63,737 nucleotides of DNA from Polaromonas sp. 39-63-25 (GTDB lineage Bacteria; Pseudomonadota; Gammaproteobacteria; Burkholderiales; Burkholderiaceae_C). The translations under genes and the position numbers were made by a program. Location: contig NZ_NCJH01000019.1 of NCBI RefSeq assembly GCF_002278925.1, positions 1-63,737 of the forward strand, given 5' to 3'. Numbering within the stretch: position 1 is the first letter of the stretch; each line of letters starts with the position of its first letter. A model generated the notes under the pieces. The model made no database searches. It had not been told where the DNA came from and saw only the letters and a list, made by a program, of their open reading frames with translations. Below, piece after piece: positions 54,531-62,538 of this stretch.

Positions 54531-55252
54531 GACGGCGGCAGGTCTTCGGCCAGCGCGTAACCCGAGCCGCGTGAGGTGCGGATCGGCTCGGTCTGCGGTG
54601 CCACGGCCTTGAGCTTGGCGCGCAGCGTCTTGATGTGTGCGTCCACCGTGCGGTCCAGGCTGCCGCTGCCGTCTTCCCAGACCTGGCCCAGCAGTTCGTC
54701 GCGCGTGAAGACGCGGCCGGGCTTGCGCACCAGCAGGCGCAGGATGCCGTATTCATAACGTGACAGCTCGAGCGTTCGGCCGTAGAAGCGGATCTGGCGG
54801 CGCTCTTCGTCGAGCATGAACACGGACTGTGTGGTCGCCGGGGCAGACTCCTGCGGACTGGCAGAAGGCGTACGGACTGTCCGGCGCAGGATGCCGCGCA
54901 CGCGGGCCACCAGTTCCCGCGGCGAAAACGGCTTGGCGATGTAGTCGTCGGCACCGAGTTCGAGGCCGACGACGCGGTCGATCTCGTCGCTGCGCGCCGT
55001 CAGGAAGAGCATGGGCACGCTGGCGCCGCCGGGCAGGGCGTGCAGGCGCTTGAACAGTTCAAACCCGTTGAGGTCGGGCAGGCCGACGTCGAGGATGGCG
55101 AGTGCCGGCGGCTCGGCCGCAAACTCCTGCAGGGCCTGCTGGGCGGTGGCGCACCAGACCGGCGCGAAGCCGTCTGTGGCCAGCACATACTGGATCGTGT
55201 CGGCAATGCCGGACTCGTCTTCGATCACCAGGATGCGGGGCTTGTGGAGCAT
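54527..55252 (-). CDS. creB: CreB-like response regulator
   Basis: A 241-residue OmpR/PhoB-type regulator: receiver with acceptor Asp55 (ILDVGLPDL) and the K in AKPFS, then a winged-helix DNA-binding domain (LSRYEYGILRLLVRKPGRVFTRDELLGQVW). It is CreB by its pairing with CreC and its target site at 53063. A spacer of ~25 residues separates the domains. Confidence 0.9.
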   Translation of the reverse strand: MLHKPRILVIEDESGIADTIQYVLATDGFAPVWCATAQQALQEFAAEPPALAILDVGLPDLNGFELFKRLHALPGGASVPMLFLTARSDEIDRVVGLELGADDYIAKPFSPRELVARVRGILRRTVRTPSASPQESAPATTQSVFMLDEERRQIRFYGRTLELSRYEYGILRLLVRKPGRVFTRDELLGQVWEDGSGSLDRTVDAHIKTLRAKLKAVAPQTEPIRTSRGSGYALAEDLPPS

Positions 55253-55331
55253 GGGGCGTATGGTAGCTGTTGGCCGGGTTTGTCATCCCGGGCTGGATCC
55301 CGGGTCCATGTTGCGCGCTACTTCGCCTCTT

Positions 55332-55355
55332 CCGTTCGGGCTGAGCTTGTCGAAG
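55332..55355 (+). repeat. Half REP unit
   Basis: CCGTTCGGGCTGAGCTTGTC GAAG, one unit of the palindromic REP seen complete at 37156-37217. Confidence 0.7.
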
Positions 55356-55391
55356 CCTTGTTCGATTCCCGCGGTTGTAGTTCGCCAACAA

Positions 55392-55802
55392 GCCGGGGGT
55401 TGCCCGGCGGCAACTCACTTTCTTTTTGCGTCGCCAAAAAGAAAGTAAGCAAAGAAAAAGGCGACCCGATGGTCTGGGTCCCCTGCCTCGGTAAAAGCGG
55501 GGTCTCGCTCGAACTCGGCTTCGCCTCAGACAATCGCGAGCCCTGATCCGCTTTTACCTGCGCTCCTCGGCCCAGCCCGACGGGTGGGGGGAAAATGCGG
55601 GTTCGGGATCGGGTGCGGGGAGACATGACGCGCGAAGCGCGTCATGTCGGACTCACGGGACTGTCATGTATGCACGTGGCAGCAGCACACGCAGCCAAAT
55701 GAAGTCCCCCTCCATCGCCCAGCGGGGCGAGGGCAGGGGCTAGGGGTGGGAGTGGGGAGTTGCCCCTACTGTCCAAAGCACACCACAGTCGCAGCGTGAC
55801 GC
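55392..55802 (+). repeat. ~410 bp dispersed repeat, copy 2
   Basis: Second diverged copy of the element at 35554-35987, same orientation. Hairpins at 55417-55446 (ACTTTCTTTTTG / CAAAAAGAAAGT) and 55623-55647 (ACATGACGCGC / GCGCGTCATGT) have compensatory differences from copy 1. It ends 11 bp from the stop of the converging cueR gene, as copy 1 does near minE. Confidence 0.8.
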
Positions 55803-55812
55803 AAAAAATGAT

Positions 55813-56226
55813 TTAACTTGCGTGCTTTCCGCCAGCCAAGTCGTCGAGGATGGGACACTCCGGCCGGTCGTTGCCCTGGCAGCAGTGCACCAGGTGGGCC
55901 AGTGTCTGCTGCATGGCCTGCATGGCGGCGATGCGCTGGGCCAGCTCATCGGCGTGTTTCTGCGCAATGCGCCGCACGCTTTCGCTGGCGCGGCGGCGGT
56001 TTTGCCACAGGCTGACCAGCTCGGCGATTTCCGGCATGGAGAAACCAAGCTCGCGCGAGCGCTTGATGAAGCGCAGCGTGTGGACTTCGGCGTCGCTGTA
56101 CTGGCGGTAGCCGCTGTCGCTGCGGTGCACATGCGGCAGCAGGCCCAGCGACTCGTAGTGCCGCACCATCTTGGCCGACACGCCGGACTGGCGCGCGGCT
56201 TCGCCGATGTTCATGGGCGAGCTCAT
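55813..56226 (-). CDS. cueR: Copper-responsive MerR-type regulator CueR
   Basis: A 137-residue MerR regulator for Cu(I). The N-terminal HTH (MNIGEAARQSGVSAKMVRHYE) and the C-terminal metal-binding cysteines C116 and C124 (CCQGNDRPECPIL), with the 7-residue spacing of CueR, are present. ATG at 56226 overlaps the copZ stop (ATGA); an in-frame ATG at 56214 is an alternative. Two CueR operators lie nearby and control copZ-cueR and copA. Confidence 0.92.
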   Translation of the reverse strand: MSSPMNIGEAARQSGVSAKMVRHYESLGLLPHVHRSDSGYRQYSDAEVHTLRFIKRSRELGFSMPEIAELVSLWQNRRRASESVRRIAQKHADELAQRIAAMQAMQQTLAHLVHCCQGNDRPECPILDDLAGGKHAS

Positions 56227-56420
56227 GGTGCGACGCTGTAGCCCTCTTCGGCAATGGCGGCGGCAATGGCCTCGCGGGGCTGGCTGGAGTCTACCGCCAC
56301 CTTGCCGGCAGCGCGGTCGATGCTCACGGTGGCTTGGGGGTCGAGGGTCTTGACAGCCTGGGTCACGGCGCGTTCGCAGTGGCCGCAGGTCATGCCTTGG
56401 ACGTTGAAGCTCTGGTTCAT
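56223..56420 (-). CDS. copZ: Copper chaperone CopZ (heavy metal-associated domain)
   Basis: A 65-residue single HMA domain with the MTCGHC metal-binding motif near residue 10. It hands Cu(I) to CopA in the cytoplasm. The start has GAAGGA 6 bp upstream. It is co-transcribed with cueR, whose start overlaps its stop, and is divergent from copA. Confidence 0.93.
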   Translation of the reverse strand: MNQSFNVQGMTCGHCERAVTQAVKTLDPQATVSIDRAAGKVAVDSSQPREAIAAAIAEEGYSVAP

Positions 56421-56472
56421 GGTGTTTCCTTCTGGATAGTTGTGGATGAGGTTCTGGACGTCTGCAGTCTGA

Positions 56473-56493
56473 ACCTTGCCACCATGGTAAGGT
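56473..56493 (-). promoter_or_regulatory. CueR operator of copZ-cueR
   Basis: ACCTTGCC-N5-GGTAAGGT, a near-palindrome typical for CueR. On the minus strand it is flanked by TTGACC and a CAGACT -10-like hexamer 19 bp away, the long spacer expected for MerR-type promoters. Confidence 0.7.
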
Positions 56494-56531
56494 CAAGCCA
56501 TGGCCACTGAAAACCCACACAGCGCATGGGG

Positions 56532-56545
56532 TTGATCTGCATCAA
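56532..56545. promoter_or_regulatory. FNR/ANR-type site upstream of copA
   Basis: TTGATCTGCATCAA matches the FNR consensus TTGAT-N4-ATCAA exactly. It lies between the two CueR operators, 54 bp before the copA start. Confidence 0.65.
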
Positions 56546-56551
56546 GGCTTG

Positions 56552-56572
56552 ACCTTGCCATCATGGCAAGGT
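56552..56572 (+). promoter_or_regulatory. CueR operator of copA
   Basis: ACCTTGCC-N5-GGCAAGGT, a perfect palindrome apart from the central bases. TTGACC (56549-56554) is the likely -35 box; 19 bp on, GATCAT (56574-56579) is the likely -10. Transcription would start at or near the ATG of copA. Confidence 0.75.
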
Positions 56573-56585
56573 TGATCATCCACCC

Positions 56586-58793
56586 ATGACTACTTCCACC
56601 ACCTCCCCCCTCACCCTGGACCTCGGCGTCGGCGGCATGACCTGCGCGTCGTGTGTGTCGCGTGTCGAAAAGGCCCTGAAAAAAGTCCCCGGCGTGCAGG
56701 ACGCCACCGTGAACCTGGCGACTGAATCGGCGCGGGTGGTTTACGCGCCCTCGGCTCAGATGGATGCCCAGATCCGCCGTGCCGTGCGCAACGCCGGCTA
56801 CGAACCGGTCTCTCCGGAAGAGGCGATGCCCGAAGACCTGTCGCCCTGGGCCGGCTTTGCGCCGGTGGCCATCGGCCTGCTGCTCTCGTTGCCGCTGGTC
56901 GTGCCCATGATCGGCGATCTGCTGGGCAAACACTGGATGCTGCCGGCCTGGCAGCAGTTCCTGCTGGCCACGCCGGTGCAGTTCATTCTGGGCGCGCGGT
57001 TTTACAAGGCGGGCTGGCATGCGCTGAAAGCGCTGACCGGCAACATGGACCTGCTGGTGGCCATTGGCACCAGCGCGGGCTGGGGCCTGTCGATGTGGCT
57101 GTGGCTCAGTGCCGAGCCCGACACGATGCCGCATCTTTATTTCGAGGCTTCGGCCGTGGTGGTGACGCTGGTGCTGCTGGGCAAGTGGCTGGAGGCGCGC
57201 GCCAAGCGCCAGACCACGGCGGCGATACGTGCGCTGCATGCCTTGCGGCCCGAGGTCGCGCACGTGCTGCAGGGCTCGGGCGAGGAAGCCGACCTGCCGG
57301 TGGCCGAGGTGCTGCTGGGCGACCGCCTGGTGGTGCGGCCGGGCGAGCGCATTCCGATGGACGGCCTGCTGCAGGAAGGGCAAACGCAGGTGGACGAATC
57401 CATGCTCACCGGCGAGCCGCTGCCGGTGACCAAACAACCCGGCGACAAGCTCACCGGCGGCAGCATCAACGGCGATGGCCGCGTGGTGCTGCAGGTGAGC
57501 GCCGTGGGCAGCGAAAGTGTGCTGGCCCACATCATCCGCCTGGTGGAAGACGCGCAGGCCGCCAAGGCCCCCATCCAGCGGCTGGTGGACCAGGTGTCTG
57601 CCGTGTTTGTGCCGGTGGTGCTGGCCATCGGTCTGCTCACCTTGCTGGGCTGGCTGTGGGCCGGGGCCGGGATGGAGACGGCGCTGATTCACGCGGTGGC
57701 CGTGCTGGTGATTGCCTGTCCCTGTGCGCTGGGGCTGGCCACGCCGGCAGCCATCATGGCGGGCACCGGGGTGGCGGCGAAAAACGGCATTTTGATCAAG
57801 GACGCGCAGGCGCTGGAGCTTGCGCACAAGGTCGATACGGTGGCGTTCGACAAGACCGGCACGCTGACGGTCGGGCGGCCGCGGCTGGTGGCATTTGTCG
57901 TGTCTCCGGACGCAGACGAAGTTGAACAACTGGCGGTCGCCGCCAGCCTGCAAAGCGGCAGTGAACACCCGCTGGCGCGTGCCGTGGTGGCGGCGGCGCA
58001 GGAGCGCGGCATGACGGTGGCGCAGCCCGACGGCCTGCGTGCCGTGCCGGGCCGCGGCAGCGAGGGCGAGGTCGGTGTGCGCAGCTACCTGATCGGCAGC
58101 CTGCGCTGGATGGACGAGCTCGGTGTGAACCTCGGCGCGCTGGCGCCGCAGGCGCAGCGGCTGCAGGGCGAAGGCGCGACGCTGGCGCTGTTGGTGGAAC
58201 GCACGACCGACGGCCTGAGCCCCCGGGCGCTCATGGCGTTTGCCGACGAGCCCAAGGCCGGGGCCAAAGAGGCGCTTGCGGCGCTGCGTGCGCGCGGCAT
58301 CCGCATCGTGATGATCTCGGGCGACAACCAGGGCGCGGCGCTGGCCATGGGTGCGCGTCTGGGCCTGGGCGCCGACGAAGTGATGGCGGAGGTGCTGCCC
58401 GGCGACAAGGCGGCGAAGGTGGCGGCGCTGAAAGCCGGCGGGCATACCGTCGTGATGGTCGGCGACGGCGTCAACGATGCGCCGGCGCTGGCGGCGGCCG
58501 ATGTCGGCATGGCCATGGGCACGGGCACCGATGTGGCCATGCATGCGGCCGGCATCACGCTGATGCGCGGCGATGTGGCGCTGGTGGCCGGCGCACTCGA
58601 CATCTCGCACCGCACGGTCATGAAGATCCGGCAGAACCTGTTCTGGGCCTTTGCCTACAACGTGGCCGGCATCCCGCTGGCGGCGCTGGGTTTCCTGAGC
58701 CCGGTGGTGGCCGGCGCGGCGATGGCGCTGTCCAGCGTCAGCGTGATCTCGAACGCCCTGCTGCTCAAGCGCTGGCGGCTGCGCCGGGATTGA
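56586..58793 (+). CDS. copA: Cu(I)-exporting P1B-type ATPase CopA
   Basis: A 735-residue inner-membrane pump exporting Cu(I). It has an N-terminal HMA domain (GGMTCASC), eight membrane helices with the intramembrane CPC motif ([10 protein letters not shown], ~378), the phosphorylation site DKTGTLT (Asp ~422), and GDGVNDAP near 625. It starts at ATG 56586 with hardly any leader; the promoter -10 lies only ~7 bp upstream, so the mRNA may be leaderless. Divergent from copZ-cueR. Confidence 0.96.
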   Translation: MTTSTTSPLTLDLGVGGMTCASCVSRVEKALKKVPGVQDATVNLATESARVVYAPSAQMDAQIRRAVRNAGYEPVSPEEAMPEDLSPWAGFAPVAIGLLLSLPLVVPMIGDLLGKHWMLPAWQQFLLATPVQFILGARFYKAGWHALKALTGNMDLLVAIGTSAGWGLSMWLWLSAEPDTMPHLYFEASAVVVTLVLLGKWLEARAKRQTTAAIRALHALRPEVAHVLQGSGEEADLPVAEVLLGDRLVVRPGERIPMDGLLQEGQTQVDESMLTGEPLPVTKQPGDKLTGGSINGDGRVVLQVSAVGSESVLAHIIRLVEDAQAAKAPIQRLVDQVSAVFVPVVLAIGLLTLLGWLWAGAGMETALIHAVAVLVIACPCALGLATPAAIMAGTGVAAKNGILIKDAQALELAHKVDTVAFDKTGTLTVGRPRLVAFVVSPDADEVEQLAVAASLQSGSEHPLARAVVAAAQERGMTVAQPDGLRAVPGRGSEGEVGVRSYLIGSLRWMDELGVNLGALAPQAQRLQGEGATLALLVERTTDGLSPRALMAFADEPKAGAKEALAALRARGIRIVMISGDNQGAALAMGARLGLGADEVMAEVLPGDKAAKVAALKAGGHTVVMVGDGVNDAPALAAADVGMAMGTGTDVAMHAAGITLMRGDVALVAGALDISHRTVMKIRQNLFWAFAYNVAGIPLAALGFLSPVVAGAAMALSSVSVISNALLLKRWRLRRD

Positions 58794-58803
58794 CCTGGAT
58801 CAA
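58790..58803. promoter_or_regulatory. FNR-like site upstream of the hemerythrin gene
   Basis: TTGACCTGGATCAA, one mismatch from TTGAT-N4-ATCAA, overlapping the copA stop and 34 bp before the hemerythrin ATG. Confidence 0.55.
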
Positions 58804-58837
58804 GGTTTGGCGCCAAGGCCTGTGACAAGCTGCCGCC

Positions 58838-59419
58838 ATGACTCATTCCTCACTGCAAATCATCCGCGACGAACATGCGGCCGTGGCCGCCGTGTTGCGG
58901 TCCCTCGTCATGATGATGGAGCGTGGCCCGGGCGATGAGCCTGAGCGCTTTTTTGACGTGGTGCGTGCGATGCTGTTTTACATCGACGAGTTTCCCGAGC
59001 GGCTGCATCACCCGAAGGAGTCGGACCTGCTGTTTCCCCGGCTGGCGCGCGTGGCGCCCGAACTGATGCCGGTGATACGCCGGCTCGAATCCGACCACAT
59101 GAACGGCGAGGGCAAGGTGCGCGAACTGCAGCACCTGCTGCTGGCCTGGGAGCTGATTGGCGAGACGCGGCGCGCCGCGTTCACCGAGGCGGCGCAGGCC
59201 TATGTGGGCTTTTACCTCGACCACATGCGCACCGAGGAAACGCAGATCCTGCCGGTCGCCCAGAAGGTCCTGACGACCGACGACTGGGTGCAGCTGGACG
59301 CGGCCTTCCAGCATGAACGCGACCCGCTCGCCGGCGGCATGCGCGACCCCTGTTACGACAGGCTGTTCACACGCATCGTGCTGACTGCGCCTGCGCCCAT
59401 CGGCGTCGGCGCCACATAA
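58838..59419 (+). CDS. Hemerythrin HHE domain protein
   Basis: A 193-residue four-helix protein with di-iron ligands spread over the helices: IIRDEHAAV, LHHPKESDLLFP, ESDHMNGEGK and YLDHMRTEET. Such proteins bind O2 or NO, or repair iron-sulfur clusters. The neighbouring FNR-like sites and copA suggest a role in low-oxygen or nitrosative conditions; this is inference. It ends with an extension of about 25 residues without ligand. Confidence 0.88.
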   Translation: MTHSSLQIIRDEHAAVAAVLRSLVMMMERGPGDEPERFFDVVRAMLFYIDEFPERLHHPKESDLLFPRLARVAPELMPVIRRLESDHMNGEGKVRELQHLLLAWELIGETRRAAFTEAAQAYVGFYLDHMRTEETQILPVAQKVLTTDDWVQLDAAFQHERDPLAGGMRDPCYDRLFTRIVLTAPAPIGVGAT

Positions 59420-59427
59420 ATCACCTC

Positions 59428-59484
59428 GAAAAGTGCCTGAAGCCCGCTTAGGACGGGTGTGGTCGGCTATTTATTTTGTAGCTT
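59428..59484 (+). repeat. Dispersed ~55 bp intergenic repeat copy (diverged)
   Basis: Forward orientation: AAAAGTGCCTGAAGCCC, GGGTGTGGTCGGCTATTTATTTTGTAGC. The A/T-rich end is well preserved. Confidence 0.65.
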
Positions 59485-59530
59485 TGCAGGCCGGGCGGCA
59501 GCGTCAAGCTGCCGCCGGGTTGATGCCGGC

Positions 59531-60634
59531 TCAGGCCAGCGCAGGGTAGTCGGTGTAGCCCTTGGCGCCGCCGCCGTAGAAGGTGGCCTTGTCGGGGGTG
59601 TTGAGCGGCGCGCCTTCGCGCAGGCGGCGCACCAGGTCGGGGTTGGCGATGTAGGCCTTGCCGAAGGCGACCAGGTCGGCGCCGTCCTGCACGGCCTGCC
59701 CGGCCATGGCCAGGTCGTAGCCGTTGTTGACCATCCACGCACCCTTGCCGCCTGCAGCGCGGTAGGCCGCCTTGAGCGCGGCGTAGTTGAACGGGCGCTC
59801 GGGCAGCGCGCGCGGGCCGCCGGTGGCGCCTTCGATGATGTGGATGTAAGCCAGGTTCAGCGTGGCCAGTTGCTTGACCACGTAGTCGAACAGCGGCTGC
59901 GGATCGGCGTCGAACGCGTCGTTGGCCGGGGTCACCGGCGACAGGCGAATGCCGGTGCGGCCGCCACCGATGGCGCCGGTGATGGCGCGGGTGACTTCCA
60001 GCAGCAGGCGGGCCCGGTTTTCGATGCTGCCGCCGTAGTCGTCGGTGCGCTGGTTGGAGCCGCTCTTGAGGAACTGGTCCAGCAGGTAGCCGTTGGCACC
60101 GTGGATCTCCACGCCGTCGAAGCCAGCGGTTTCGACCGCGTTGCGCGCTGCCGCCTGGTAGGTGTGCACGATGCCGGGCAGTTCCTGCGACTGCAGGGCA
60201 CGCGGCTCGGAGGTATCGACAAAGGTCGGCACGCCGTCCCTGATCAGCACGGTCTTGGTCTTGGCGGTGATGGCCGAGGGCGCCACCGGCTTGCCGCCGT
60301 GGGGCTGCAGCTCGTTGTGCGAGACCCGGCCCACATGCCAGAGCTGGACCACGATCTTGCCGCCGGCCTGGTGGACCGCCTGGGTCACGTGTTTCCAGCC
60401 GTCGAGCTGCTCGGTACCGTACAGGCCCGGAACGTCGGAGTAGCCCTGGCCCTCGTGGCTGATGGCGGTGGCCTCGGTGATCAGCAGGCCGGCGCTGGCG
60501 CGCTGGGTGTAGTACTCGGCCATCAGCGGCGTGGGGATGGCGTCGGGCGCGCGGTTGCGCGTGAGCGGCGCCATGACGATGCGGTTGGCAAGGTGCAGGT
60601 CACCGGCCTGGACGGGGTCGAACAAAGTAGGCAT
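59531..60634 (-). CDS. Old yellow enzyme family alkene reductase
   Basis: A 367-residue FMN-dependent ene-reductase of the NemA type. It begins MPTLFDPVQAGDLHLANRIVMAPLTRNRA; the substrate pair H/N is seen in EIHGANGYLLDQF, with FMN and ribityl contacts in GIRLSP and VAFGKAYIANPDL. It reduces activated alkenes such as maleimides or 2-cyclohexenone; natural substrate unknown. The ATG at 60634 has AAAGGG upstream. Confidence 0.93.
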   Translation of the reverse strand: MPTLFDPVQAGDLHLANRIVMAPLTRNRAPDAIPTPLMAEYYTQRASAGLLITEATAISHEGQGYSDVPGLYGTEQLDGWKHVTQAVHQAGGKIVVQLWHVGRVSHNELQPHGGKPVAPSAITAKTKTVLIRDGVPTFVDTSEPRALQSQELPGIVHTYQAAARNAVETAGFDGVEIHGANGYLLDQFLKSGSNQRTDDYGGSIENRARLLLEVTRAITGAIGGGRTGIRLSPVTPANDAFDADPQPLFDYVVKQLATLNLAYIHIIEGATGGPRALPERPFNYAALKAAYRAAGGKGAWMVNNGYDLAMAGQAVQDGADLVAFGKAYIANPDLVRRLREGAPLNTPDKATFYGGGAKGYTDYPALA

Positions 60635-60871
60635 GAAAGGGTTCCGATGAAAAAGGGACAACAACCTGCAGTGTGGGCTGTTTTGAATTTGCCGGGGGTC
60701 CGCGGGGCTGCTGGTTTCGTGTTATCCGCGCAAGCTGGTTCAGGCAAGTTAGCGTATTCCTGTCGCGGGCGTTTGATCTGGCCCAAAGAGAGGTTGATCA
60801 GGGGAAAACAGGCCCGCCGACCGATGCGGCCTGTTTGTGCCAAATTTGCTCAAAGTGCCAGGCTTCAGTCC

Positions 60872-60926
60872 ATGAGCACCATGAAGATTTCCCTGCCCGA
60901 GGGCCTGAACGAACTCTTCTGCAAGC
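60872..60926 (+). pseudogene. Remnant of a ParD-like antitoxin gene
   Basis: An ATG starts MSTMKISLPEGLNELFCKQG, which resembles the DNA-binding ribbon of ParD antitoxins (M-T-x-x-ISLP-x-x-L). The similarity stops after about 18 codons; 35 bp further on, the repeat copy at 60963 begins. No ParE gene follows. It is likely a relic of a toxin-antitoxin locus. Confidence 0.4.
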
Positions 60927-60962
60927 AGGGCTGGCGCCACGCCCGGCCGCCGGGCTTGTGGT

Positions 60963-61012
60963 TAAAACCGGCATCAGCCCTTTTCCTGCCTGCGCCGGCA
61001 GCTATGAAAAGA
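60963..61012 (+). repeat. Dispersed ~55 bp intergenic repeat copy
   Basis: Forward orientation: TAAAACCGGCATCAGCCCTTT, CTGCGCCGGCAGCTATGAAA. The ATAGC end is degenerate. Confidence 0.75.
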
Positions 61013-61168
61013 GGAGTTCGGCGGCCTGTCCGGTTTGTCCTACAGCGGCGTGCGCCGGCTGCTGATTCGACGCGCGCGGCCTGCCGCCTACCATTGTCCT
61101 GATTGTCGCAAGACTTGCCTGGCACCGTCTTGCCTGGCGCCTTTTCATCCTTTTCAGGGAGAAACACC

Positions 61169-61354
61169 ATGTTGAAGTACGCCATTGTTTTCGCCATCAT
61201 TTCGCTGATTGCCGGAGCCCTCGGCTTTGGCGGCATTGCGGCTGGCTCGGCCGGCATTGCCAAGATCCTGTTCGGCCTGTTCCTGATTCTGGCCGTGGTG
61301 TTTATCGTGTTGGCGGCGCTCGGTGTGGGTGCGGCCAGGAAGGCGCTCAAGTAA
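61169..61354 (+). CDS. DUF1328 (UPF0391) small membrane protein
   Basis: A 61-residue protein with two hydrophobic segments: [21 protein letters not shown] and [20 protein letters not shown]. This is typical of the DUF1328/YtjA family, small stress-associated membrane proteins of unknown function. GGGAGAAACACC precedes the ATG at 61169. Confidence 0.9.
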   Translation: MLKYAIVFAIISLIAGALGFGGIAAGSAGIAKILFGLFLILAVVFIVLAALGVGAARKALK

Positions 61355-61381
61355 ATGCCGCTGTCAGTGGATATCGGCTTC

Positions 61382-61690
61382 ATGTCCCAGGTGCCCCCGA
61401 CCCCGCCTTCCGACCAGAGTCGCCATGTAGCAGTGCGGCGGGTGGATCGCCTGCGGGCCAGCATTGCGCAACTGCTGCTGGTGACGCGACTGCGCGCCCT
61501 CACCCGGCGCAGCCTGACGGTGGATTTGCTGGAACGCGCCGCCCATGTGATTTTCGTGACCTGCAAGAACTGGTTTCTGCCGTCGCCGGACCGGGACGGG
61601 CAGGTGCCCCCGGTGGCCACCGGCGCCCCGGTTTCACCGCCCGCCGACTACAACAAGAAAAAGGACCTTGATGCACACCGCCACGATTGA
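61382..61690 (+). CDS. Small hypothetical protein overlapping the transglutaminase gene
   Basis: A 102-residue predicted protein with a helical centre (RVDRLRASIAQLLLVTRLRAL) and a Pro-rich end. It lacks a known family. It ends 20 nt inside the next gene. Reality is uncertain, but its codon choice resembles that of neighbouring genes. An in-frame start at 61355 is possible. Confidence 0.5.
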   Translation: MSQVPPTPPSDQSRHVAVRRVDRLRASIAQLLLVTRLRALTRRSLTVDLLERAAHVIFVTCKNWFLPSPDRDGQVPPVATGAPVSPPADYNKKKDLDAHRHD

Positions 61691-62513
61691 CTGCCTGCTG
61701 GACTACGACGTCGCCAGCCCCACGCATTTCTGCTTCAGCATCGAGGCGGCTTTTCACGAGGCGCATCGCGTGGTGGAGGAGCGACTGACGGTGACGCCCA
61801 GCGTCAAGGTGCGCCATTTCTGCGACGAGCGTAGCGGCAACCGTTTTTTCCGGCTGGACGCCTCGCGCGGCCAGTTGTCGGTGAACTACCACGCGCAGGT
61901 GGAGCTTCACCATGCGCCAGTGCCCTTGCACCTGGAAGAGGCCGCGGTGACGGCCGTGCCCGACGACGTTTTACGTTACCTGATGCCGAGTCGCTACTGC
62001 GAGTCCGACATCATGAGCCGCGCCGCGCAGCAGCTGTTCGGCCACCTCTCGCCGGGCCTGTCGCGGGTGCGGGCCATCGAAAGCTGGATCCATGATTCCA
62101 TCCATTACCTGCCGGGCTTCAGCAATTCCACCACCACCGCGCAGGAGGTGTTTGTGCAGCGTGCCGGTGTCTGCCGCGACTTTGCGCACCTGGGCATCAC
62201 CTTGTGCCGCGCACTGAACATTCCGGCGCGGCTGGTGGTCGGTTATGTCTATTTTGACGAGCCGCCGCAGGATTTCCACGCGGTGTTCGAGGCCTGGCTC
62301 GATGGCCGCTGGGTGCTGTTTGATGCGACACGCATGGCGCCCAACGACCGCCTGGTGCGCGTCGGCACCGGGCGCGATGCCAAGGACGTGGCCTTTGCCA
62401 CAATTTTCGGCAACGTGCAGATGTTGCGCAAGGAGCTGGTGGTGGACCAGGGCGACAGGCCTGCGGGCGAGGCGGCCGATAACTCGCCGTCGGCCTTGTC
62501 CATGGCTGCCTGA
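61671..62513 (+). CDS. Transglutaminase-like cysteine peptidase family protein
   Basis: A 280-residue protein with an N-terminal beta-sandwich and a transglutaminase-like core. The Cys/His/Asp triad is visible in QRAGVCRDFAHLGI, DFHAVFEAWL and WVLFDATR. Such bacterial proteins are usually proteases or peptide-crosslinking enzymes. AAGGA precedes the ATG at 61671. The TTG three bases upstream is a less likely start. Confidence 0.88.
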   Translation: MHTATIDCLLDYDVASPTHFCFSIEAAFHEAHRVVEERLTVTPSVKVRHFCDERSGNRFFRLDASRGQLSVNYHAQVELHHAPVPLHLEEAAVTAVPDDVLRYLMPSRYCESDIMSRAAQQLFGHLSPGLSRVRAIESWIHDSIHYLPGFSNSTTTAQEVFVQRAGVCRDFAHLGITLCRALNIPARLVVGYVYFDEPPQDFHAVFEAWLDGRWVLFDATRMAPNDRLVRVGTGRDAKDVAFATIFGNVQMLRKELVVDQGDRPAGEAADNSPSALSMAA

Positions 62514-62538
62514 ACAGCCAGCGTCTCTGGTCAAGTCT

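Larger units (their letters stand above)
55253..55812. other. Non-coding gap holding repeat copy 2 and a half REP
   Basis: 560 bp upstream of creB and past the converging cueR stop. It contains a single REP half-unit (55332-55355) and the second ~420 bp repeat copy; no gene. Confidence 0.65.
60635..61168. other. Gap with hairpin, antitoxin fragment and repeat
   Basis: 534 bp without a complete gene. It holds a hairpin (60806-60836), a ParD-like N-terminal fragment (60872-60926), a dispersed repeat (60963-61012) and a TGTCCTACA motif before the DUF1328 gene. Confidence 0.6.

Noticed and set aside
56493-58610. Open frame of 705 codons opposite copA
   Set aside because: Antisense to the well-supported CopA ATPase.
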